Part shown: positions 19,354 to 28,340 of the stretch, one piece after another | Position numbering within the stretch: the stretch's first letter is position 1 | Layout: every line of letters begins with the position of its first letter | DNA from: Ascoidea tarda (nom. inval.) | Taxonomy: Eukaryota; Ascomycota; Saccharomycetes; Ascoideales; Ascoideaceae | Assembly: GCA_030560485.1 (NCBI GenBank) | Contig: JAKTTS010000141.1 | Location: 1-31,120, forward strand | DNA: 31,120 bases | Reading direction: 5' to 3' | Notes under the pieces: model-generated | The model's input: the letters and a program-made list of their open reading frames with translations, nothing else | What the model was told of the DNA's origin: nothing | The model's database searches: none | Translations under genes and position numbers: made by a program

Positions 19354-20072
19354 TTTGTGCAATATGGTATAATAAGGCAGTTGTCTGATCTTTCGTTTCT
19401 GTCTCCTCACAGTCTTGTTATCCAGTTTCCACCCACTTACCCAAATCTCTCACCACTTTGCTGATTTTCTGGCGAATTTTGCATATATTCAAGCGTCAGG
19501 CCGGGTAAACACTCTTCTGGTTCTGGAGGTGGTTCTTGGATCCAGAGCTGAGGACTGAGAGGAGCTGCTGCAACACCAAAAAGCTCTTTTTGTTGCTGTA
19601 GAACAGGGAATTTAGCCTGAACCTGAGCTGAATCAGTGGCAGTTGCCATGAGCATTCTTTTGGCAAGCAGACCTTTCTTTTGTCAAAATCGTTAAAAATT
19701 GACATAAAAGATACATGCACATGTATAGCAATGCATAGATGCGCACTCAAACACAAAATTGGGGTTGGGGTTTGGAGTTAGAGGGTCTGCATCAGCAAAC
19801 CCTCTTTTTAGGTTCTGGAAGCGGAACCAAATAAGCTACACTTTTGCTGTTTCTTCGTTATTTTTTCCATCAGCAGAAGATAATAGAGATAGACAAGCAA
19901 TATATACTAGTAAATAGCCACAGTTGTCAACAATTACTGCAATTTTCCGAAATTAGGCTAAAAAAAGGTTTCCAGGCGACAAATTCAATTCACAAAGAAG
20001 AAACAACAGTAATAGTTTTATCTTTGCCTTCCTACTTACAATTCAGCAACAGAACTCATTCAAGAAGTTTTA
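19354..20072. promoter_or_regulatory. Divergent region between SMD1 and the zinc-cluster gene
   Basis: About 720 bp. It holds a possible small minus-strand frame (listed separately). Near the factor gene there is an inverted repeat GGTTC-N8-GAACC at 19811-19828 that includes a heat-shock-element-like TTCTGGAA at 19813-19820. No other recognisable site. Confidence 0.4.
19437..19655 (-). CDS. Possible 72-residue protein, doubtful
   Basis: This open frame upstream of SMD1 has a natural-looking composition: [14 protein letters not shown], a Gln/Ala/Pro-rich middle ([11 protein letters not shown]) and a polar tail. It differs from the T- or GC-driven chance frames elsewhere. Its last codons run into GGGTAAGT, which could be an intron donor, but I find no TACTAAC branch point before SMD1. 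It has no recognisable domain and sits where the SMD1 promoter should be. It may be a real short gene, a 5' exon or chance. Confidence 0.2.
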   Translation of the reverse strand: MLMATATDSAQVQAKFPVLQQQKELFGVAAAPLSPQLWIQEPPPEPEECLPGLTLEYMQNSPENQQSGERFG

Positions 20073-22696
20073 ATGGATTCAAACCAATCTTACGCTTCCA
20101 ATACATCAAATATAAACAGCGATAATGATCGAAATAGAATCAAGAAAACTCGTCACAGAATTCCAACAACCTGTGCTGTTTGCAGAAAACGTAAAATGAA
20201 AGTATGTGTATATCGAGTTCTGCCACTATTTCTATTTTTTTTCATCCCATTGATTTCTTTTTGACTAACGATTTTTTTTTTCTGCATTTTATTCAGTGTG
20301 ATAAATCTAGGCCTTTCTGTGGTGCTTGTATTCGAAATAGCACAACCCAATATTGTGTATATGAGGACCAACCATGGGCTATTGCAAATGAGATTCAGAA
20401 ATTAAAAAATGATTTGAATTCTGAAAAAAAGAAAAATCAGCAATTAAATCAACAGATCCAATTATTGAAGAAATCGGAATTGAATTTAATGGCAGCTTTA
20501 TCTCATACAAGAAAGCTGTCCGACTCAAATTCTTCTTCATCCATTTCTTCGAACAGCAGAACTACTACCACCTCTTCAATATCAAATCCTCGAGAGACTT
20601 TTATTTCTTTTGACATTTTCACTGCTCCCAAGGCCAACCAATCACATTATAACGACTTTGATGATAGTAATGATCCTTTAGTTGAATTATCTAAAAAATT
20701 TGATATGTTGGTCATTAAAGAAAGTAAACTAATGCATTTTGGTCCTACAAGTTATATGGCAATGATAAATAATGACATGATTGTTACAAGGGTCTTTAAT
20801 AAATACTTACAAGATCAACAAAAGAAATACTTTAACTTGAAAAAGTCTTTAGACCTTACTGGTGCAAATTTAAAAGATCCAAATGTAACCTTTTGTGCAA
20901 ATTTAATACCTGAAGATGAAACAAATATTTTTGATCCCAATAAATCGCCATCGTACGATTTGGTGATTAAAAGTATTAATGACTTATTACCTCCAAAATC
21001 AGTTGTCGATGGCTTGTTGGATAGATTTTTTAATGTTTGTTATCAAACATTCCCAATCATTGATAAGGGCTTATTTTACGAATCTTTAGATCAAGTTCTT
21101 AAAATCGATCACACAAGATCTAATTCCTACATGTTTAAGGTTCCAGACAAGTCATATTTATCTACTCTTTGTAATTTTTTAATAATGTTGAGAGTGGCTT
21201 TCTTGTCAACCAATTTAAAATCAACTGTATATTCTGATTTTTCAACAAATGAGAACATTCCCATAACTGAAATATCAGATGGAAATGGGAATGGAAATGG
21301 AAATAGTGAAGAAATTGGAAATTATAATTATGATAAATTAACTTATGAGTTATCATTAAATAAAATTGTTGTTGGTCCCATTTATATTGAACATGCAAAA
21401 AATTGTATTGCTCAAGCTTCAACACTTAGAAAAACGACTTTTAGATCTATCCAGGCCTTATTATTTTTAAGAATGTATAGATACTACAGTCCCGAAGATG
21501 GTGATGAAGGCGCTGATTCCACAGTTTTATTATCAATGATTATTCAAATGGCTAAAATGGTTGGACTTCATCGTGATCCAAATCAATTTTCCTTAATTGA
21601 AGATGAAAGAGTGAAACATGTATGGAGAAAAATGTGGTTCAAATTACTAAGATTTGATGCATTTCATTCCTTCATGTTTGGTGTACCTTTGAGCATTAGT
21701 GATGACAATCAATGGGATACCGAAATTCCTTATATGAAGGTCTCCAACATATTATCTTCTAATCCTTCTGAAACTTTTGTCATCAGATTTATGAATTTAG
21801 AATATGAAGTAACCGTGGTCACTAAAAAAGTTATGGCTTTATGTTCCAATTGCAGAACATCTCCAAAAAGATCTGAAATCAGAGAATGTGACAAATTAAT
21901 TGATAACATGTTAAATTATAAGATTCAATCATTTCAAGAATTAATTGATTCGGTTCCCAAGTTAGAATCTAATGAAAGTTTTGCTAATAGAATCCATGAA
22001 ATTTGTCATAAATGTCACGAATTTTGTTTAAGAGATCATCTTTTGTCAGTGAAATATATATTAAATTATATATTGTTCTTGACTTGTGAGCCTCATGAAA
22101 AGGAACTTCAAGAGAAATATTTGGCAGCTTCAGTTGAATGTGCTTTAATAATGTTTAAAGTAGCTTATGATTATTCACACAATACATCTGAACTGTTCGG
22201 TGGCAGATTTGAGATGCTTTTAGCTCCATCGGTTTTTGTTTGTGCTCAACGAGCATTTCAATTAATTGGATCGTTTATTATAAGAATCCATACAAAATTA
22301 ACGAATTTTGATGAACTAAAACTATACGAATTTAAATCAAAGGATTCTAAAGGCTTGTATGAATGGTTAGTTAATGGCGATAAAAGAACACAACTTTCAT
22401 CTATATCGGTCTCGCAAGGTCGCTTAGACTTAAGTAAAAGGTTGTTCAAATATGTTGAAGAAATGTATTATTGTACACTAGATTTATCGAAAAGATATTT
22501 TGTTTCATGGAGGTTATCAAAATTAATTCAAATGTACATTTCTTACCTAATTGAGATACATCCCGAGTTTAAGCTAATTTGTCGTAGTAAGAACTTAAAA
22601 AGAGACGAAGAAGTTGACAATAACCCCGTTAATGCCACTTCTCCAGAAAGTGAATTGGAAGATGAATTTCAAAAATTCCTCAATTCTATGTATTGA
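20073..22696 (+). CDS. Zn2Cys6 transcription factor, one intron, ends at an in-frame TGA
   Basis: Exon 1 is 20073-20201 and exon 2 is 20297-22696, giving 842 residues. Splicing builds a perfect binuclear zinc cluster: Cys34, Cys37, Cys44, Cys51, Cys54 and Cys63, spacing C-X2-C-X6-C-X6-C-X2-C-X8-C. A linker and a leucine-rich coiled coil at about 75-112 for dimerisation follow. A fungal-type middle homology region begins near 250 (LLPPKSVVDGLLDRFF, then MAKMVGLHRDP). By eye the DNA-binding end resembles Hap1-type factors (RHRIP, CRKRKMKCDK), but I see no haem-regulatory CP motifs, so I give no name. The frame stops at TGA 22694-22696 within an acidic, disordered region, then stays open in the same frame for 234 more codons (see the next coding entry). 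Either the factor ends early or the stop is read through. Confidence 0.88.
20202..20296 (+). other. Spliceosomal intron (95 nt) inside the zinc-cluster codons
   Basis: Donor GTATGT at 20202-20207, branch point GACTAAC at 20263-20269, pyrimidine tract and acceptor CAG ending at 20296. It interrupts the zinc cluster directly before its third Cys (Cys44). Removing it restores the exact Cys spacing. Confidence 0.93.
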
Positions 22697-23401
22697 AGTG
22701 AATTTGACCCGGACGATGATATAATGATGGATAATATTGATTCCAATTACTGGTCCAATTTAATGGATGAAACAGGACAAATCAGGTTTGATTATTTGAA
22801 TCCTATGATAGATGGATATATCAGAGATCCATTTGTGTTGAACACATCTTTCCAAAACTTTGATGATTTGGCCTTTAAAAATAATATAAGCGATCTTAAC
22901 AATGGAAGTAACAACGAATTTAATTTTGGAAACGTTAACGTTAATGATCTTAATAATTTTGGTTATTTCAATGACATGAATAATATTGAGAATATTACTG
23001 ATATCACACATATGAACGATGTCAATAACATGAGTAATATCAATGATGTGAGAGATACAAACAATGTGAACAATATAAACATAAACATGGACACGAACAA
23101 TATGAATGATTTGAATATAAACAACATAAACAATATGAATAGTAATTTAGGTGGTCTGGGAAATGTTCACAATTCCAGTGATAACTCAGCGATAATTCAC
23201 AATGAATTGTTAAACTCTTCAAACAGCAGCAATTCCAATAATTTGAACTCGATGATCAATAATTTGATACATGGAAACAGCTTAGGAGATACTCTGCCTG
23301 ACTTTTCAAGCCTCCCAGCAAACATAGATTTGGGAGACATTGGGCAAAACAACACAGCACATTATCACAACGAGGAGAAGCTGAAGACCTTCTCCAACTA
23401 G
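22697..23401 (+). CDS. In-frame continuation of the zinc-cluster gene after the TGA
   Basis: Directly after the TGA at 22694-22696, the same frame is open for 234 codons to TAG at 23401; the first internal ATG is at 22724. The reading starts SEFDPDDDIMMDNIDSNYW and continues as an Asn/Asp-rich region with repeated NINN and MNN units, ending in an acidic-hydrophobic segment (LGDTLPDFSSLPANIDLGDIG). It looks like an activation domain. A separate gene only 27 bp behind another would be abnormal for a yeast. The simplest reading is one factor of about 1,077 residues with a stop in it: a recent nonsense change, a functional readthrough stop, or a sequencing error. I see no splice signals that would remove the stop. 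Confidence 0.6.
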   Translation, partial: SEFDPDDDIMMDNIDSNYWSNLMDETGQIRFDYLNPMIDGYIRDPFVLNTSFQNFDDLAFKNNISDLNNGSNNEFNFGNVNVNDLNNFGYFNDMNNIENITDITHMNDVNNMSNINDVRDTNNVNNININMDTNNMNDLNINNINNMNSNLGGLGNVHNSSDNSAIIHNELLNSSNSSNSNNLNSMINNLIHGNSLGDTLPDFSSLPANIDLGDIGQNNTAHYHNEEKLKTFSN

Positions 23402-23618
23402 TTTCCATTAGCACTCAAGTTTTGTGTACATATTAAACATAGGTTATTGAATAAACATCACCTACTATAGGCAGTTCTTTTTTGGGCAGTTCCTTTTTGG
23501 GCACAGTTCATTTGTTTGTAAGCGGCAATTGTAAACAGAACTCAGAGAACACATTCTTTGCTTCACCAACAGCTTCACCAACAACTCCCATCAGCTCCAC
23601 CAGAAGATTTGAGTATAT
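23402..23618 (+). promoter_or_regulatory. PRD1 promoter with TATA-like sequence at the first ATG
   Basis: A 217-bp spacer with short direct repeats (CAGTTCTTTTTTGGG-like near 23472-23502, and CTTCACCAACA twice near 23560-23584). TATATA at 23614-23619 overlaps the first ATG of PRD1. Confidence 0.5.
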
Positions 23619-25775
23619 ATGCGCAGCTTTCTCTTCTCAAAGAACTTGAATTACTCGTTGCTATTCAATTACAACAGGCTTCAAAACTACAATTTTGCAC
23701 ACTACTTCCACTTTAACTCGACCGACGATATGGCGCCTCAGCTTTCTTTTCCTCCTCAACCTGCTCCAGCCTGGACACATACTCCAGAAGAGATCTTGTC
23801 TTTGACTGACAGGTACATTGTGTCTGCGAAGGCTCTCGACGACAAGATTGCTGCATTGAAAGATGTTTCCATCGACTCTGTTATCAAGCCATTAGCCTAT
23901 TTCGAGAACGAAAATTACCCATTGGTTTACCAATTATCATTTTACGGGGCTGTTTCTCCGTCAAAGGAAATCAGAGACGCTTCTACAAAATCAGAAGAAA
24001 AATTGGACAACTATTCTATTGAAGCAGGTTTAAGAGAGGATGTTTTCAAACAAATCGATAAAATCTATAAAGAAACCCAAAACAATGACGATTTAGATGC
24101 CGAATTGAAAAAATTGATTTGGAAACTTGATGTCACCTATAAGAGAAATGGTTTGGAGTTACCAATTGAACAAAGAAAGGAGGTCGAAAAAATCTCAAAA
24201 GAGTTAGCTAACTTGTCATTACGTTATAACAAAAATTTAAATGAGCAAACTGAGTACTTATTGTTTACTAAAGAAGAATTAGATGGTGTCCCTGAGGATA
24301 CCTTTAATGGTTTTGAAAAACAGGTTATTGATGGTGTTGAAAAATATAAAATGACATTTAAATATCCAGATATTTTTCCTGTTTTAAAATACTGTAAAGT
24401 CTCTGAAACAAGAAAAAGAGCTTATATTGGCGATCAAAACAAATGTACACCAGAAAACTCTGATATTTTGGCAGAAGTTGTTAAATTGAGATCGATTTTT
24501 GCTCAAAAGTTGGGTTATAAAAACTATTCTGAATTTACATTAGAACAAAGAATGGCCAAGACCCCCAAAGTTGTTTTAGATTTTTTAAATGATTTGAGAA
24601 CTAAATTACAACCATTAGCCAAAATCGAGTTGGAAAAGTTATTAAACTTGAAAAAAGAGGTAACAAGCAATAAAAACGAGGAAAAATTATACATTTGGGA
24701 TCAGAGATATTTTGATACTTTGTTAATTGAAACGGAATATAAAATCAATCATCAAAAGATTGCAGAATATTTTCCAATGGAAAACACAGTTGCAAAAATG
24801 TTAGAAATATATGAAAAGTTATTCAATTTAAAATTTGTTGAAATTAACGGTTCAGATAAATCAGTTTGGCATGAAGAAGTTAAGCAGTTTGCAGTTTGGA
24901 AATTAGATAATGCTGAAGAACCAGAGTTTTCCGGATATATTTATTTTGATTTATATCCAAGAGAGGGAAAATATGGACATGCAGCCAAATTTGGTATTTC
25001 CCCAGGTTATTTTGATTCTAAAGCTGGTAAACATGTTAGACCAGTTTGCGCTTTAGTTTGCAATTTTACTAAATCGACCAAAGAGAAACCATCATTATTA
25101 AAGCACGATGAGGTTGAAACGTTTTTCCACGAATTGGGACATGGTATCCATGATTTAATGGGGAAAACCCAATTTGCTAGATTCCATGGAACAGCAGTAG
25201 CAAGAGATTTTGTTGAAGCACCATCTCAAATGCTTGAATATTGGACATGGGATAAGAATATTTTAAGAAACTTGTCATCGCATTATCAAACAGGAAAACC
25301 AATTTCTGATGAGTTGTTAGATGATTTAATCAAGACTAAACACGTTAATGGAGCCGTTTTCAATTTACGTCAATTACATTTTGGATTATTTGATATGAAA
25401 TTGCATACAGTTGAGTCAAGCGAAGTTGGTAAATTGGATATACTACATGAATGGAATCAAATGAGAGAAGATATTTCAATGATTAGCAATGGAGGAGAGT
25501 TAACCAAAGGGTATGGATCATTTGGACATCTTTTAGGTGGGTATGCATCCGGATATTATGGGTATTTGTATTCTCAAGTTTTTGCAGCGGATATTTATTA
25601 TTCGATTTTCAAGAAGGATCCCATGGATCCTGCAGCAGGCAAAAAATACAGAGATATAATCTTAAAAAGAGGAGGAAGTAAAGACGAAATGAAGATTTTA
25701 GAGGAACTATTAGGTAGAAAGCCTAACAGTGAGGCATTTTTAAAAGAATTGGGTATTGTCTATAGTACATTATAA
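23619..25775 (+). CDS. PRD1: Saccharolysin, M3 zinc oligopeptidase
   Basis: The 718-residue protein is a thimet-oligopeptidase-type metallopeptidase like S. cerevisiae Prd1 (712), which degrades short peptides in the cytosol and mitochondrial intermembrane space, including cleaved presequences. The zinc site is HELGH at 504-508 with the third ligand Glu533 (FVEAPSQMLE), and the M3 core is intact to the end. Two starts are possible: Met1, giving a basic, Tyr/Asn/Phe-rich leader that could target mitochondria, or Met38 at 23730 (MAPQLSFPPQP), giving a 681-residue cytosolic form that begins where the conserved region starts. A TATATA overlaps the first ATG, so many transcripts may start after it. 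Confidence 0.95.
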   Translation: MRSFLFSKNLNYSLLFNYNRLQNYNFAHYFHFNSTDDMAPQLSFPPQPAPAWTHTPEEILSLTDRYIVSAKALDDKIAALKDVSIDSVIKPLAYFENENYPLVYQLSFYGAVSPSKEIRDASTKSEEKLDNYSIEAGLREDVFKQIDKIYKETQNNDDLDAELKKLIWKLDVTYKRNGLELPIEQRKEVEKISKELANLSLRYNKNLNEQTEYLLFTKEELDGVPEDTFNGFEKQVIDGVEKYKMTFKYPDIFPVLKYCKVSETRKRAYIGDQNKCTPENSDILAEVVKLRSIFAQKLGYKNYSEFTLEQRMAKTPKVVLDFLNDLRTKLQPLAKIELEKLLNLKKEVTSNKNEEKLYIWDQRYFDTLLIETEYKINHQKIAEYFPMENTVAKMLEIYEKLFNLKFVEINGSDKSVWHEEVKQFAVWKLDNAEEPEFSGYIYFDLYPREGKYGHAAKFGISPGYFDSKAGKHVRPVCALVCNFTKSTKEKPSLLKHDEVETFFHELGHGIHDLMGKTQFARFHGTAVARDFVEAPSQMLEYWTWDKNILRNLSSHYQTGKPISDELLDDLIKTKHVNGAVFNLRQLHFGLFDMKLHTVESSEVGKLDILHEWNQMREDISMISNGGELTKGYGSFGHLLGGYASGYYGYLYSQVFAADIYYSIFKKDPMDPAAGKKYRDIILKRGGSKDEMKILEELLGRKPNSEAFLKELGIVYSTL

Positions 25776-26049
25776 GAAAGAAAAAAAAAGTCTAGAAACA
25801 AGAAGAGTCTAGAGAAAAGAAAAAAAAAAGAACATGACAAAAATCAAGTTCAAGTAAATAGTAAATAAATGAATAATAAGGAATTTTTTTTTCATTTTTT
25901 TTTTTTAGTTTATTTAGTTTTTTTAGTTTTTTTAAGATTGCTATTATGATAATATGGAAGAATAGGGAGGATTTCGAAGAGAGTTGCTTTGAAAAGGGCG
26001 ATCGGAGGCGGGCCGTGACCGGAGATAAGAAATGGGGAAGGAAGAACTT

Positions 26050-26060
26050 CCCCAGATTTT
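26050..26060. promoter_or_regulatory. Mig1-like site (CCCCAGATTTT)
   Basis: It matches the Mig1 consensus read from the complementary strand (CCCC-R-S-WWWWW) exactly, 187 bp upstream of the malate synthase ATG. Malate synthase is glucose-repressed in yeasts, so Mig1 control is plausible but inferred. Confidence 0.4.
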
Positions 26061-26091
26061 GAGGGTCGAAATAAAGCAAGAAAAGCGCGGG

Positions 26092-26105
26092 AATTGGCCA
26101 ATTGG
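26092..26105. promoter_or_regulatory. Palindromic ATTGG/CCAAT element
   Basis: AATTGGCCAATTGG contains CCAAT at 26098-26102 flanked by ATTGG at 26093-26097 and 26101-26105. These are candidate HAP2/3/5 sites, 142 bp or more before the MLS1 ATG. Confidence 0.35.
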
Positions 26106-26246
26106 AAACGAGAACGGAGGAGGGAATATCAGAAGGAAAAGAATGGATTCATGTGAAATGGTGATTGAATTAGTATTTAATAAGGAGGAAGGATTTTCTC
26201 TCATTTTCTGTTTTCTGTTTTGATAAATATTTTATGTATATTGAAT

Positions 26247-27908
26247 ATGACATTTCCACCAAAAGTTGAGGAGGTTCTTAGAGGAGTCGAGGTTAAAACA
26301 GCCGTTAGTAATGAAGGTAAAAAAGTGTTAAATGTTGAAACACTAGTGTTTTTGAGCTGTTTACATCGAAATTTCAACGAGAGACGATTGGAGCTATTGA
26401 AACAACGGGATGAGTTTGTAAAAAGAATTGATGAGGGAGAAGTGTTGCCCAATTTTCTAGCGGAGACCAAGTATATTCGCGAAGATAGAAATTGGCGTGG
26501 GCCATCATTGGGAAAGGGGCTTGAAGAGAGAAAGGTTGAAATTACAGGGCCAGTGCACGAAAAGAAGATGGTTATCAATGCATTGAATAGTAAGGTATCA
26601 GCATATATGGCGGATTTTGAGGATTCGTTGAGTCCCACATGGAACAATCTTATGAATGGGCAGGTTAATTTATATGAAGCAGTGCGTAAGATCATTGAGA
26701 TTAAAGGAGAAGGAGGAGGTAATAAAAAACAATATAAGTTGAATAATAAAGAGAAATTGCCCACGTTGATTGTTCGACCCAGGGGATTGCACTTGGATGA
26801 AAAACATGTTTTTGTTGATGGAAAGGCTATGAGTGGTTCGATATTTGATTTTGGAGTTTATTTTTTCAACAATGGTAAGGAGACAATCAAGCAGGAAAGT
26901 GGGCCATATTTCTATTTGCCAAAGCTTGAGCATCATTTGGAAGCGAAATTGTGGAATGACATATTCAACTATTCGCAAGACTACATTGGGATGAAAAGAG
27001 GTAGCATTCGTGCAACGGTGTTGATTGAGACGTTGCCAGCTGTCTTCCAGATGGATGAGATTATTTATCAGTTGAGAGAACACTCATCTGGGTTGAATTG
27101 TGGACGATGGGACTATTTGTTTTCGTACATGAAGACGTTTAAGAACGACAAGCGGTTTGTATTGCCCAACAGAAGCCTTGTGAACATGAGTGTTGGGTTT
27201 ATGAGGAGCTATGTTGAGTTATTGATCGATACGTGCCACAAGAGAGGAGTGCATGCAATGGGGGGAATGGCAGCATTGATTCCCATCAAGAGCGATAAAG
27301 AGATGAATGCTAAAGCAATGAAGAGTATTAAAGAGGATAAGTTGAGGGAGGTTTTGGCAGGACACGACGGGACGTGGATTGCACATCCAGGAATTGCGCC
27401 AATTGCCTACGAAGTGTTCAACAAGTATATTCCAGGGCCCAATCAAATGCAACACGAGAAGAAGAAGAGAGAGATCAGCAACTTTGACTTGCTCTCGCCA
27501 TTTATCGATGAGGGGGTCATCAGTGAAGAAGGCATTCGCTCGAACATTCGGGCCGGCATTATCTACTCGGAGAACTGGTTGAGAGGAGTCGGGTGTGTTG
27601 CGATCAATTACTTGATGGAAGATGCAGCAACAGCAGAGGTTTCACGATTGCAACTCCACCAATGGGTGAAGTTCAACGTGAAGACGGACGAGAACAAGAG
27701 GGTGAACAAAGAGTACGTCGCCAGATTGTTTGAAGAGGAAAGCAGAAAGTTGGTCGAGAGCAACAGGGCCAACGAGGAGATGATCAAGAAGGCTACACAG
27801 TACTTCAAGGAGGGATGTGTTGGAAAAAGGTTCCACAAGTTTCTCACCACGATGCTCTACGACGAAATCACCACCGTTGGCAGAAGCCTTTCGGGCAGCA
27901 AATTGTAG
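26247..27908 (+). CDS. MLS1: Malate synthase (peroxisomal)
   Basis: The 553-residue enzyme condenses glyoxylate and acetyl-CoA to malate in the glyoxylate cycle. I start at ATG 26247 (MTFPPKVEEVLRG); the frame is open slightly further but without an ATG, and the length matches S. cerevisiae Mls1 (554). Catalytic residues of the family are present: Arg178 (VRPRGLHLDEKH), Glu261 (IETLPAVFQM), Asp289 in the signature GLNCGRWDY, and catalytic base Asp459 (MEDAATAEVSR). The C-terminus is SKL, a perfect type 1 peroxisomal targeting signal. The promoter has Mig1-like and CCAAT sites. Codon use changes along the gene: the 5' part is AT-ending, while the last third is strongly G/C-ending and runs into a GC-rich spacer. 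Confidence 0.97.
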   Translation: MTFPPKVEEVLRGVEVKTAVSNEGKKVLNVETLVFLSCLHRNFNERRLELLKQRDEFVKRIDEGEVLPNFLAETKYIREDRNWRGPSLGKGLEERKVEITGPVHEKKMVINALNSKVSAYMADFEDSLSPTWNNLMNGQVNLYEAVRKIIEIKGEGGGNKKQYKLNNKEKLPTLIVRPRGLHLDEKHVFVDGKAMSGSIFDFGVYFFNNGKETIKQESGPYFYLPKLEHHLEAKLWNDIFNYSQDYIGMKRGSIRATVLIETLPAVFQMDEIIYQLREHSSGLNCGRWDYLFSYMKTFKNDKRFVLPNRSLVNMSVGFMRSYVELLIDTCHKRGVHAMGGMAALIPIKSDKEMNAKAMKSIKEDKLREVLAGHDGTWIAHPGIAPIAYEVFNKYIPGPNQMQHEKKKREISNFDLLSPFIDEGVISEEGIRSNIRAGIIYSENWLRGVGCVAINYLMEDAATAEVSRLQLHQWVKFNVKTDENKRVNKEYVARLFEEESRKLVESNRANEEMIKKATQYFKEGCVGKRFHKFLTTMLYDEITTVGRSLSGSKL

Positions 27909-28340
27909 CTCGGGCCCAGAGTACCGTTGGGCTGGGTGGGCTAGAGCTTCCGGAATTGAGTTGCAGCGATAGCAGACCTGCGTCGGCATACCCGAGGACG
28001 CAGCTGTGTGCGTGCGCGCATCAATTTTTCAGCCCGGCAGCGAAAGCGAGCGAAAGAGGAGCAATGAGGCTCGTTAGTGGGTGCTCGCTATGGTGAAAAT
28101 GCACCGCTGCTGATACTCCGGCGTATGAACGGGAAACAAGATTCAATAAGACTCAATAACATTCAATCAGACTCAATAGAATCCAATACAATTCCATACC
28201 ACTCTCCAGCATTCGGAACAAGAGACAATTAGCTGACATTTGGTGACAGTAGGGTGGTATTGGGGTGACGTTCAAACAGATTCTAGGTCTGTGGTGTAGG
28301 CAAATTCCACGCCGACGCTGGAAATGATAATAATAGAAAC
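27909..28340. other. MLS1 3' region, GC-rich then mixed
   Basis: The first 190 bp continue the GC-rich composition of the MLS1 3' end. Then comes a short run of related units (TCAATAAGACTCAATAACATTCAATC and similar, near 28142-28190), probably part of a 3' processing region. No gene is seen. Confidence 0.45.

Larger units (their letters stand above)
25776..26246. promoter_or_regulatory. PRD1-MLS1 intergenic region and MLS1 promoter
   Basis: The first 170 bp are A- and T-rich, suiting the PRD1 terminator. The rest is GC-richer and holds a Mig1-type site at 26050-26060 and a palindromic double CCAAT at 26092-26105. Both fit a glucose-repressed, respiratory-growth gene. Open frames on either strand here show no protein features. 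Confidence 0.5.

Noticed and set aside
20073-22696. Naming the zinc-cluster factor HAP1
   Set aside because: The DNA-binding end is similar by eye, but haem-responsive CP motifs are not visible and the rest cannot be matched without a search.
22680-22800. Intron that would remove the TGA in the zinc-cluster gene
   Set aside because: GTATTG lies before the stop and a CAG follows, but there is no TACTAAC-like branch point, so splicing is not supported.
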